Assembly (NCBI RefSeq): GCF_010015585.1
Contig: NW_022985092.1
Location: forward strand, 14,664-78,663
DNA length: 64,000 bases
Source of the DNA: Eremomyces bilateralis CBS 781.70
Lineage: Eukaryota > Ascomycota > Dothideomycetes > Eremomycetales > Eremomycetaceae
Reading direction: 5' to 3'
The notes beneath the pieces were generated by a model. That model worked only from the letters and a program-made list of their open reading frames with translations, was not told the DNA's origin and made no database searches. Shown piece after piece: positions 53,898 to 64,000 of this stretch (the first letter of the stretch is position 1; each line of letters opens with the position of its first letter). A program made the translations under genes and the position numbers.

Positions 53898-56800
53898 ATG
53901 GACCCGGAAGATGATGGCTTGGTCCCCTTCGGAGCCAACCCGTTTGATCCGCATTTTGCATCCAACAGTCCATTTTCTTTTGGCGCTCATTCGATAACAT
54001 CCCCACAACATGATCCTCCGAATTTCTATACGAAGCCTTGGGCTCCTTATGGCTTCCCTCCTCCTGCGGGCCTCCCTCCTCATCGATTCCCTCCTCCCCC
54101 TCCTCCCCCTCCTCCTCAAGGCTTCATGTCCCCTCCGGGGGGTTTCTCAACCCCTGACCTCCAGTCATATACCGGGCCGCCATATCCTCCCTATTACGCA
54201 CACAACTACGGAAACGTCGATGCCTTCACATCCGTACCGGATGGCTACTTCAGGTCAAGTCCGGCGTTGTATCCGTATCCGAGACCGACAAGAGCGCCAT
54301 CCCCGCCTCTAGAACCACCACGGTCCCCGTCCCTCCCACGAGCACCACCGACAGTGCGTTTTGCCTCTCCTCCAGAATATCCGCAATTGCGTGGGTTCCC
54401 TAGGCCGTTGTCATTGTCGCCGCCCCCGCCCCCCCGGCCGCGTGATCGTTCGAGAAGCTCGCCCTTATTCCGCCGAGAGAGATCACTCGAGCGCTCGTCA
54501 CGAAGTCGAAGTACCTCACTGCCGTCTACGCTCACCTCGGATGAATGGGAGGAGTACCCAGGGAGTACTCCTGCAAAATCGCAAGCGCAGTCGCGGAACG
54601 AATCCAGGCCATCATGGCTCTCATCAACGTCGTTGATCACGCCCTCAGTCCCACGGCCGGTGCCAGCGCGCCAGCCTCCTTCATACCCAATTGCACACCC
54701 CGTTCCGCCTTCCCGGGTGAGCAGCTTTCCACTGCCCCAGGTAGCCGGGTTTCAGCGACCGCAACGAGCGGATCTTGATTGGCATCAGTTTAACCGGGTG
54801 GTTCCTTTGTCTGGTGGCCGGAATGGCCGGAAATCAAAGGGCGCGAAAAAGTCGGACGGAAATGGCTCGCCAACATGGAGAAAAGACAAGTTCCCGAAGC
54901 ATCGGAATTTAGTGTGGAACCCGACAAGCTCGTACGGCCACCCTGGCCAATGGCCGGATACGGAGAGCACAACTCGTGAAGGACGGAATCAAGCGCTCTA
55001 CGTCCTGGAGTCCAAGTGCTACACCGATCATAATGGTGACCAAACCACTGATTTGACGTGTGCTGCAACTGGCCCAGAGCTCGGAGAAATGGGTGACGAG
55101 ATCCAGTTTCAGTGGCTGTACGTTTAATGTCCCCATCCGCCAGTCAGCCTGCTCACCCGCATATAGACACCTTCAGCGACAGACGATGAGTCTCGACGAA
55201 ATGCAGGTATGTGATTATACTGTGGGAAATTATTATCAGGGGGCTGATATTTCTCCTAGCGCTTCGTTCAAGGAGCTCGAGGACTCACCAGGACCATGAA
55301 GGCGCTAGGAACCTCAATTCTCGACGAAATTAATAGAGTCTACGTGAAGCAGTCGACGCATGGACGATATGTGGAACCAGGAACAGTGCTGAGACATGTC
55401 GGTCAAAACCAAGGTCCAAACAGCCCTGCGGTTGTCTTTGCGTCATTTCCATACTTTGCAATATCAGATCGGCCTATGGCCGCTCCATCTGCCTATCCAG
55501 ATGTCTGCCCCACACGGAGTCTGATGGAAACGTTATATCTCTTCGAATCAGTTGAGGACCGGGACGAGAATCAAGCACTCCATCGGTATCTTAAGTGGTC
55601 AAAATCGAATCTATTGTTAGTCCCACAAATCTGGGTGATCCTCTTGGGTTCAGGTAAGCCGTAGTTATCAGACCATTTGAGTCGTTTGTTAATTCAACAA
55701 TGAAAAGATACGATGATCACCTGCTCCCAGTCCTCCAGGGACGATCTGTTAGGTCAGGACGTACGAATCAGCCCAACGCACAACGTCCGACGGATTCGAA
55801 TCCAGATGCTACCCGATCTCAACTTCAGTGTTTTGGTGGGAACGTCCATGTCTTTCTACGGCTTCATCGAGCAAATAGAACTACATTGTGCGAACGTTGG
55901 CATCCCATGGAGCGACTGCATACTCAGAACAGAAAACGGCGAGGAACTAACTGCCGAAAAGTGGCTCCAAATTTCGAAAGAGCGGGTGCTACCGCATCTG
56001 AGAATTTACCTCCGCCGGGACGAGGCAACCACGACTCGCGGAGAGGCTGCTCCAGTACCTATAGCAGCGCCAACCGTTCCCAAGTATCCAGCGAAATCCT
56101 ATGCTGAGAAGACATCTTCCCCGTCCTGGGCATTATCCCCACTGAGCTCCCGTCTCATGGCCCGACGTCAATCCATTACCGATGCGAAGAACGAAATTAC
56201 TCGGCTACCAATGCCTCTCCCGATATCGGGAATACATAACGAAGTCGTCACACCTCCATTATTCCCCAAACGGCGCCCTTTAGCTGCGATAGAGACCGTG
56301 CCAGCTATGGCACCTGGCCTAGATCAGCGGTATGCACACTTGCGGAGGCAGTCAATCTCCCACGTGGAGAGCGAGAGCACGCAACTCCTTCGCCGCCATG
56401 TAATGGGCATCGCCAGTTCCATGTCAGTAGATCGATCGAGGGAGCCAGAAATCTTTCTTCTTCCTTGGAAAGAGGGAAATGAGGCACAAGAGACGTTTAA
56501 TAGAGACATGGCAGTGCAGCGATACAATGGAATCTCGCAACCGAACGATGGTGACGTGCTGGGAGAGGGCGAAAAGCATGGGAGGCCAAGCAACAAGAAG
56601 TTCCGTGGCCACAATCCAAATCTACGAACAGATCCTCATATGGAGAAAAATAGATCGAGTGAGATCCAGAGAATGGGCAGCGCCTGGTTACAGCCGCGTT
56701 GCTGTATTTGCCGATCGCCTAGTGCTCCGCAGATTCCAGATTGGGAGTGCCCGTGGGGCTGTGAGAGTCAAATGCTCTGGAACACCATTCTGCGTGCCGA

Positions 56801-59800
56801 ACAGAATGCGATCCGACGATTTGGGCCCTCTCGAAAGGGTGTCAATCTCAATAATGTACAGTACGTTAATGGTATGAGTGCGTGGGGTTGACGCGCTAAT
56901 GATCGCTAATGCGAACAGGAATGACGTGGCACTCCAATGCGTGAAGGAAATCACGGACCGGTATCGCGACGCTCTGGAGCCGAGCCTTCGACATGCCATG
57001 GATACGCTAAAAGGCATTCCATACTATGCAATTTATATAGCATATCAGGGGAATCCTCCTCTATCCCCGGATCTACTGTATAACATCCGTTACCGTATTG
57101 CCCTGCTCAGAGAAGAGCATCAAGCGATCTGCGACCACATATGGGACCAGCATGCGAAACTATACCCGGAGGTAGCAAATCGCATATACATGGAGACGAT
57201 CCGAAACACAGAGGCCGAAAGCCATGAGCCGAAGTCTGACTCTCACAGCGCGAGCACGTTCCAGGCTGGGGCTAATTCAAAAATGGCTGTTCCGGGGCCT
57301 CCGATGGGGACTCCACGCAATGAGAGGCTCGATTTGGAACAAGATGGAACGATTTCGTGGTTGATGCAAAATCTCTATCGCCTGTTATTTCTCCTTCCTC
57401 CTAGTATACCCAGCGGACATAGCGTAGATCATCGTCCATTTGAGGACAGACCATCATCCGATACGGCGGCACTATCGACAGGTCGAGCAGCAGATCAAGG
57501 TGCGGCGGTGCACTTTCATGACATTGGCCGGGAAGGAGCCAGTCAGAACGAGGCTGACGGACAGCTCGATGGAAAGCATGCGGCAGAATCAGAGAACGAA
57601 AGAGGCCTGCCTGCAGCAGTCAGTCTTGTTCAATCCGCGCCAATATCGCCGGAGCAGGACGTTGGTGACGATCCCTTCAAAGTTGGACCTTCGACAAGTT
57701 CGAGGGGGGATGAAGCACTTCAAAGGAAGCCTCCAATCTGTTTGGATTTTGTTCTGTTTCATGGCAACATTGTCATTTCTTCCGCCGACAGTGGGTCGAA
57801 GTCGGAGCCAGGCTCACCGAGTACTGAAAACCGATCGAAGCCTCAACTGACTGAAACCACGAATGAGGCGAGTATAAGTGAGCCTACTAGGGAAGGAGAC
57901 CACTCTATTTCGGATTTGGACGATCCTTACCCGAGGTCGACTTCCAGAAACAAAGGGAAGCAAATCCAAGGGCAGTTCGCATTTCGGGAATATGATAAGG
58001 CCGCGGTCAGCGAGAGCAACCAGAGACATCGTAAAATTAGTCCAAGTGAAGATAGCGAAGGAAGTCCCAGGGGACGGCGGTCCGCTGGGAAAAGTACAAG
58101 GCGCACTGGCAAACGACATTCCAGCCCAGGAAGCAGGAGCTCAACAGAGAATCGGATACTAGAAGCCAGCAGGGAGACTCCTCCCAGCCCAGTAACCAGG
58201 AAAATATCGCGTAACATTCACGCAACAGTCGAATCGGCTGATGAGGAATCCTTGTCTCACGTGTCAAGGGACTCCCCTCGTTCGCTGGATACTCAGACAT
58301 CGGCAGGGAATCCGTTCGACGACGTACGCGCGGAGGCTGGGTCTACAAGCGGCCTAAATGACCTGTGGGAATCTGACACCGACATGGAACCGTGGACGCA
58401 TGTGGAGCCGCGGAGGCACATGGGGCGTTCCTATGAACGTCCTGTGTTTCAGTCGCGTCACTCATATCATGGCCAGCTTCCATGGTCGAATGTGAGTTCA
58501 GATGCGCCATCTGTCGCACATGAGACTAATATCAGAGCTCCTCGTATCAGGGCTCCTCGTGTGGCGACGCCCAGAAGACCTCCAACTTCTCGTGTCAGCT
58601 CCAGATTAGCTTCTCTAGATCTGGAGAGCGTGCCCATCCCACCGTTCTTTAGCTGGGCAACAGAATCAGAGCGGTTTAATGAGAAGACCACAGCTGATCC
58701 CTGGAAAGAGGAGATGGACATGGTCCAAACCATTCACAGAATCCTGTCCAACATCTACGAAAACCTCTGTGGAGACCCGCAAAATCGGGACGGCACCAAT
58801 TTCAATCGAACAAAGGAATCAACCTTACAGGATTTGGAGCAGAGATACTTTTCTCCTCAACTAGCCAGAGTTTCACCGGCTTCGTCTGCTGGTTCGTCTC
58901 GAAATGTTGACCAACCTGAGAATGGGACCCCTTCGCAGTCCAGGCCCCTGAGTCCCGAACTCGGAGGGCCGAGTCAGTCATCTATGGGCAGACCAACTGG
59001 TAAAACGAGCAAAGCATACGAGACTGCGGTCCCCGGTGGTGTCCTTTACCCCGTACGCCAGCTGCTAGTACTCCAGCGGCAGTTCATAAATCTATACCTT
59101 CCAGTAGCCCATGATCACCGGCTTGTCCAGAAAGTTTGGGGTGCATTTGATAGCATTTGCGAGGTAAGGCCTTAGCAACCGAAATGATGATCACGATGAT
59201 TAACATGAAGCAGATTCTATATGGTACGTACGAGATTTGTGTACAAGCGAAGAACGCGGGACAGAGGTCGCGAACTGGATCCTGGATGGTAGTGGAGACC
59301 TCCGTCAAGGATTTCTCGCAATCAGAGGACGAACTCATGTGGTCGAAATCCACAAAGCCCCTTTGGAAATGCGAATCCTGCATGGCCGCGACTGTCTATA
59401 AGACCAGATCGGATGTGATTACGCATTTAGGTCACGCACATAGGGACCTAGCGTGGTCGGAGAATTCCAAGACCAGTGAGCGAATCGTCCATCATCTCTT
59501 GATCCGAGAAGATGCCGATGTGCGGAATATCTGGAAACTAGAAGAGATGGTCTCCCTCATGAACTACAGCATTACCCTGTTTGAATCGTTGTTTATCAAA
59601 GCCAAGAGTTTACAGGACGGCGTGACGGACACGCATCTGGGGAAACCGGACCGTTATCAACTCCCGCCGAAGGTCGTACAATCCTTCGAACGGAACGTTC
59701 TATTCGTCGCCGAATTAGCACGATGTCTAAAAAATATCCGTGGGAGCTACCGAAAATGGCATCCCAAATTATGGAAACGCCCGGGCCAAATTCTCAACGA

Positions 59801-60595
59801 ACTATGGCCACAGGTCTACAATCGAGCGGCAGAAATTCGATATTTGCTTGACGGAGCCGAGACAGACTTGGTCTTGATGAATCGGACAGATGCGGATCGA
59901 AATAGTGTAAGCCTAGCATCAGTTGGACCAGAGTTTATTATCGGAATCATTTTCCGAACCTTGCGGTCACAAGTGTTGTACGAAGACAAAGATGTCATGG
60001 ACGTGTATCGTTCGTTTGCAGAAAAACTGGTCAAAGGCTCCTGTGCCTATTTCTTCATCCCAGCACCTGGCTGACAAGCAGTACAGAACATCGAAGTCAA
60101 CCAGCGCCCTCGAAAGAAACTTCTTCTCGATGTCAACAGGCTGCAAGAAGAGTTCGAGGCCGTGAAGAAAACGACCGAGGGACAGTCGATCGCGCTAGAA
60201 AAGCTCGCCATGCTGCTGACCCAAATAACGATTGGGCTCCCATTTGCCGATAGAACACGAAGCCATCGCTTCCAATATGAGAACGCGCTTCTCAACAAAG
60301 AAGGCGACGAGCTCTGGAATTGGCTGCAGGAATTACAAGCCTGGGATGCGAGAATGTGTCGCCTTCGAAATCAAATCCGCCAAAGTATTGAGATTCTCGA
60401 AGAAGGGCATGGAAAAGCCATTCTAGTCTTCACTACAGTGACTATTGTGTTCCTTCCGCTGTAAGTGCGCGTTCCACGTCGGGATGCTTCGACATGAATG
60501 CTGATCGTGCGACGAATAGGTCGTTCATTTCCAGCTTTTTCGGGATGAATACTGCCGACATTCGGAATCTTGACAATTCGCAGACAATCTTCTAG
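53898..60595 (+). CDS. very large protein with disordered N-terminus and CorA-like C-terminus
   Basis: Eight exons: 53898-55117, 55167-55206 (40 nt), 55260-55653, 55708-56860, 56919-59163, 59214-60029, 60087-60460, 60520-60595. They join in frame to about 2,105 residues. The first 250 residues are Pro/Ser-rich with a run of nine Pro. Then come a conserved patch 'DLDWHQFNRVVPLSG', a Cys cluster 'CCICRSPSAPQIPDWECPWG', a long Ser/Arg-rich disordered part, a C2H2-like finger ('CESC', 12 residues, H-x3-H) near 59370-59440, and a helical domain. The end has one membrane helix ('AILVFTTVTIVFLPL') and the GMN motif in 'SFISSFFGMNTADIR', hallmarks of CorA-type Mg channels. A TAG at 60593-60595 stops the frame before helix 2, and 107 more open codons follow. 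The intron at 60030-60086, which removes an in-frame TGA, has a weak donor. Splitting into two genes is possible. Confidence 0.68.
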
Positions 60596-60916
60596 ATGAC
60601 CGCCGTTCCTATTACGCTGATTATTGTTCTAATTTCTCTCATTATAGCGTTCAAAGGTGATGCGATTGGGGAGCGGCTTGGACAAACATCGACCTCGGCC
60701 GGGAAGTGTCTTCGGCGTCAAAGGTATGCCGCCTCCCAATGGATCAAGTCGAGATGGACGGCGAAAAGACGGAATTTGAGAGAGTTTGGCGGGGAATTAC
60801 CGATGTACTCAGAGAACGACGATCCGCTGCCGCCTGCCCGACGGGCAACCGACCTTTCGGCACACTCGACGATCAATGTGTTTGACTATGAAGTATTAGA
60901 CGTTGAAAATGAGTGA
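60596..60916 (+). other. open continuation of the CorA-like frame beyond a TAG
   Basis: In the same frame as the last exon, this stretch starts right after the TAG and encodes 'ITLIIVLISLIIAFKGDAIG', a clear second membrane helix, then a basic tail to a TGA at 60914-60916. The pair of helices flanking GMN is the normal CorA end, and Trp is common at the stop's position in relatives, so TAG most simply replaces TGG. The coding character is well kept after the stop. Confidence 0.7.
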
Positions 60917-61229
60917 TAGACGGATCGGCAAACACGTCAGAAGCCCCGCCGGCCCGAGCCTTTAGCCTTTGCTGCGCACCTGCCAAGCCCCCGGGTTGCT
61001 TGCCAACCTTTCAATTTCCTGGGATATTTCCGGGTTTGCTCCTGGACTGCTTCACAGCCATCCCATTGGTAGCGGAACCCTTTGCGGCTCGGAGGGGTTG
61101 CTTAAAATAGTGGTAGCCCGAAGTAGCTCTAATGCCTAGATTTCAGTGGCAACCTCAAGCAATCGCCAACTTCCACTCAGGAGCATGAGCAGCAGTGTGC
61201 AGTTCGACATAGAGGCGGTACCGTAACTG
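60917..61229. other. intergenic
   Basis: No supported feature between the CorA-like frame and the HET-type remnant. Confidence 0.4.
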
Positions 61230-62649
61230 TTGCGGGTGAAATGATTCATCATCGCAGCGTAGTGTATAGTTACTCACTACGAGTTTATTCTGACTTGACT
61301 TGTTCGGACTCCAGGGCTTCGAAACGACAAACAACTAGGGAAGAAGATTTCGCGTACTGCCTCCTGGGACTCTTTGATGTAAACATGCCCAAGCTATACG
61401 GGGAAGGGTCAAAGGCTCTCATGAGGTTACAAAAAGAGATATTCAAGAAGGAAGAAGACTACCGATTTGACCGGGTTGTTCGCACCCTCACCGGTCGCCT
61501 TTTCTGGAGACTTCACGGAAGATAGAATGTTATATTTGGAACGTGGAGATCTTGATCGATGTATCCTCGATTGATCTGTAGCTGCAGAATACTGCTCCGT
61601 TCTCGGTCTCCATCCCATCCCTCACTAGGTTACAACAGTCTAGGGACGTCAAGAGACGGATATAAGTGTACTTGGTCATCACAAGCTGGAGATACTCCTA
61701 GTAAAGAGCAGTTCAAACCCCCAGGAATTTCGAACCGCGGTTTGCGCATGACCCTCTTCGTTAAAAGGTCAAAGCAATTGAATTAGTGGCTTGCATACTT
61801 TGCGAATCTGATCGCGGAGGACGATTTTGCATAATGCTCGAGAAGGTTAGGGGTTCCGGTTCGTCCAGGCCATGGGCGAGATCTGGAGGTTCCTACCTCT
61901 TTACTATCGACTCCGACCAGCTCGTTGAGTTTGAGCCCGAAGAGTTCTTCATTGATTCAACTCTGAGCAACACAGTCCCCGTTGTAACGGATAGCGCAGT
62001 TGGAATCATCAGAATCGAGACCGAGGATGGTGAAGCGCATCCCAATAGACATTTCGAGGTTTTAACATGTCCAATACGCCAGTGGAACTATTTTACAACT
62101 TCCGAAATCCGATCATTGGGTCCATTCTGTTTGAAAACGTTGTCTCCAAAACACTCGGACTTGCTAGACGCGGATACCAGAAACCTGTACGCTTGCGAAT
62201 ATAATGTTCCGGACTTCCTCGTTGCGCTTTGCTGGATCACCTCCAGAGCGAGATATATGCATGGATATCCTGGATGGTCGTGGCTCGCTTGGAACGGGCC
62301 AGATCCGGTAACTTTGGACCTTCGGGATGTCTCTCAACTAACTCAATACGCCGCCAAGATTAACCAGCAATGGGACGACAAGACCGGACAGTTTTCCGCG
62401 GCGTTTGAACATGAAACTAAGACTGATCCGGATGCGCTGTCCACCCAAGCAACCCTAGTACCCTGGGAGACGTTCCAGCTAGAATACGGGAATGGCATTA
62501 CTCAATCGATACTGTCTGACTATCTCCATATCTACGCCTGGATGGTAGACCTGCGCATCCTGTCCGCTCCGTTCAAGACGGACGACTGGAAGGGAGAGGT
62601 GAGGATCGTGGCCGAGGACGATGTTACTGGGATCCCTATCGATGTATGA
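61230..62649 (+). pseudogene. broken HET-domain gene, 5' part missing
   Basis: The left part (61300-61500) reads 'REEDFAYCLLGLFDVNMPKL' and 'YGEGSKALMRLQKEI', the block found just downstream of the HET domain in HET-E/HET-D-like proteins. The right part (61786-62649) is an open frame containing 'HGYPGWSWLAWNG', the aromatic motif common in the C-terminal half of the same protein class. The HET domain itself is absent and the two parts are in different frames, with a few breaks between them. The gene therefore looks dead, although the right-hand frame of 287 codons could still be translated. A second HET-class locus lies at the other end of the window. Confidence 0.65.
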
Positions 62650-63220
62650 CTCCCCGGGATATCGAAAATGGAGTCGGTCGGTTTTATATTTATCGGTATT
62701 CTAGCGTGCCGATACGACTTCCACATCAGAAATTTTAGCCCTGCACTTCTGATCTTTGCTCGAAGCGAGCATTCTTCAAGCGTGTAGGGGTTGAAATTCT
62801 GGGAACGGACGACATGAGAGATGATGTACTAGATCATGCAACAAATCGAAGTATTCGGGTAGGATGAAGCCGATCCCACTGGACGGAGGGTAGTCTATAG
62901 GTAGATCTCAAGGTTATAAAATGCGTAGTTATTGGTAACTTTCTAGCCAGCGTTCTCAACACGTACGACAGTAATACGGGACAGGCACAGGGGTGGCACA
63001 GGATACCTCAGTTATTCTTGCACGTGACACTCTATCATGTTTATGCCAAGACCGGAGATATCCGTCTCCTCACAATATTCGACTCAAAGCTCTTGCGTCG
63101 ACGACATCCACATCCCCAAGTTCAACCAATTCCAAGCAAGATGGTCGCCCGTTTAAGATAACTGCCTCAGGCGGCTGATGGGTAGCAGTTAGACGATTCC
63201 AAAGAGGCTATATCGCCAAT
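62650..63220. other. intergenic
   Basis: Promoter region of the Mrp51-like gene. No other feature recognised. Confidence 0.45.
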
Positions 63221-64000
63221 ATGTCCCACATAAAGGCGTCGCCGACGGCGCGACTGCTTCGCTCTTCGAGGCTCTTCTCCCTCCCACCTCCACTCCCAGC
63301 GCCATCGATGTTACGAACTACGTCAATGGGCCTTCCGCGAGAATCAGACACCGCGACGCTACCCTACCCGACCATACAAGCCATAGCTACGCCGGCATCA
63401 TCCCGCGCTCGTGGAGACTGGGGCCTTAAGAGACCCTTGCCGCTGCAGTCCACGACCGTGAGCAGCACACCCGAGATCAAAGTCACGGCAATGGATACAT
63501 TGGAACATGTCACGGATTTCCAGGGCGCCACGGATCATACCCAGACCTTGCGAAAATTTCAGCAGATGAGTGTGCCAATGTTGGGGTACAATCGGACACC
63601 GCGGTTTTTGACGGAGCGGTCAGCGGCTCGGCCCAGCTTCCGCAGTGCCTTTGAAGAGGAGGACGACAATACCTATATTGAGAATACAACCGAACAATCA
63701 ACAGAATCAGGCCAAGAAGGAGGAAATTCATCGGGTCCCGCAAATACGTCCACGGGGTTGCAGGCATTGCAGGCTCGAAAGAAGTGGAAATATCAAGGCC
63801 CATGGCTCGGCGGAATGACCCCAAGCGACTTCAATCTATGGGTGAAGGACATGCTGAAATACAAGAAGGATGGATTCCAACAGCTGCTCCGCGAACACAT
63901 CGTCGACAAAATGTGGACGGATCGGGTGGACAATGCCCGCAAGGCCGCGGTCGAAGCACACTCCGACGACCCCCTGTTCGACGTTAGTTCCGTTAACTTG
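63221..64000 (+). CDS. MRP51: mitochondrial small-subunit ribosomal protein Mrp51 (bS1m)-like, 5' part
   Basis: An ATG at 63221 opens a frame that stays open to the window edge (260 codons, no stop). The N-terminus, rich in Ser, Arg and Leu with no acids ('SPTARLLRSSRLFSLPPPLP'), is a mitochondrial targeting sequence. The following 'RGDWGLKRPLPLQSTTVSS' and 'DTLEHVTDFQGATDHTQTL' match the Mrp51 family (PF11709), in which RGDWGLKRPLP is the most conserved block. Yeast Mrp51 is a small mitoribosomal subunit protein needed for recognition of mRNA 5' leaders. An acidic stretch and 'WKYQGPWLGGMTPSDFNLWV' follow. The 3' end lies outside the window. Confidence 0.88.
   Translation, partial: MSHIKASPTARLLRSSRLFSLPPPLPAPSMLRTTSMGLPRESDTATLPYPTIQAIATPASSRARGDWGLKRPLPLQSTTVSSTPEIKVTAMDTLEHVTDFQGATDHTQTLRKFQQMSVPMLGYNRTPRFLTERSAARPSFRSAFEEEDDNTYIENTTEQSTESGQEGGNSSGPANTSTGLQALQARKKWKYQGPWLGGMTPSDFNLWVKDMLKYKKDGFQQLLREHIVDKMWTDRVDNARKAAVEAHSDDPLFDVSSVNL

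Noticed and set aside
54245-54640. 131-codon Gly/Arg/Asp-rich antisense frame
   Set aside because: Complement of the Pro/Ser-rich segment of the CorA-like gene.
60072-60074. TGA in the CorA-like frame taken as the gene end
   Set aside because: Coding continues in the same frame, and a 57-bp intron with a CTGAC branch motif and TACAG acceptor can remove it. The weak donor keeps some doubt.
1-64000. CRISPR arrays, operons or bacterial-type promoters
   Set aside because: Introns, transposons and gene families show eukaryotic nuclear DNA. No regular spacer-repeat pattern was seen.

Overview
The window looks like nuclear DNA of a filamentous ascomycete, most likely a eurotiomycete (Aspergillus/Penicillium-like). 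The evidence is short introns (about 46-101 bp) with GT..AG ends and CTGAC/CTAAC branch motifs, HET-domain genes, a Zn(II)2Cys6 regulator, a Mep/Amt transporter, an Hfd1-type aldehyde dehydrogenase, an Mrp51-type mitoribosomal protein, and fungal transposons of the pogo/Fot, Tad-LINE and copia groups. Placement below class is inference.

Layout. 0-2.9 kb: the end of a TPR protein and a complete HET-domain gene. 4.3-14 kb: a transposon-rich, gene-poor stretch with a truncated Tad-type LINE, an internally deleted pogo-type element and a copia gag fossil, plus one multi-exon membrane-protein gene. 13.9-17.8 kb: a Dal5-type MFS transporter and a citrate-carrier-like mitochondrial carrier. 18.2-20.05 kb: a pogo element with TIRs and TA duplications but a frame-disrupted transposase. 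20.7-23.2 kb: a secreted cupin and an unresolved hypothetical gene.

23.9-33.5 kb reads as a catabolic gene set. It holds a Zn2Cys6 regulator, a succinate-semialdehyde-dehydrogenase-like ALDH, a metallo-beta-lactamase-fold lactonase-like enzyme, an SDR and a TcuA-like FAD dehydrogenase. Lactone opening, alcohol oxidation and aldehyde oxidation could act in sequence; the substrate is unknown.

35.1-41.0 kb: a three-exon, 108-residue cysteine-rich secreted protein not visible as a single ORF; a pogo transposon with a 538-codon open transposase and perfect 50-bp TIRs; methylthioadenosine phosphorylase, whose start lies 230 bp from that transposon; and a second SSADH-like gene. 42.4-53.1 kb: a membrane protein, an ataxin-10 homologue, an ammonium transporter with a paired GATA site upstream, a membrane-anchored fatty aldehyde dehydrogenase and tRNA-Arg(ACG). 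53.9-60.9 kb: an about 2,100-codon gene with a proline-rich N-terminus and a CorA-like C-terminus, interrupted by one TAG between its two membrane helices. 61.2-62.6 kb: a broken HET-type gene. 63.2 kb to the end: the 5' part of an Mrp51-like gene.

All splice models were built by eye from splice signals and reading-frame continuity. Most spliced totals are exact codon multiples, which supports them. No database search was possible.
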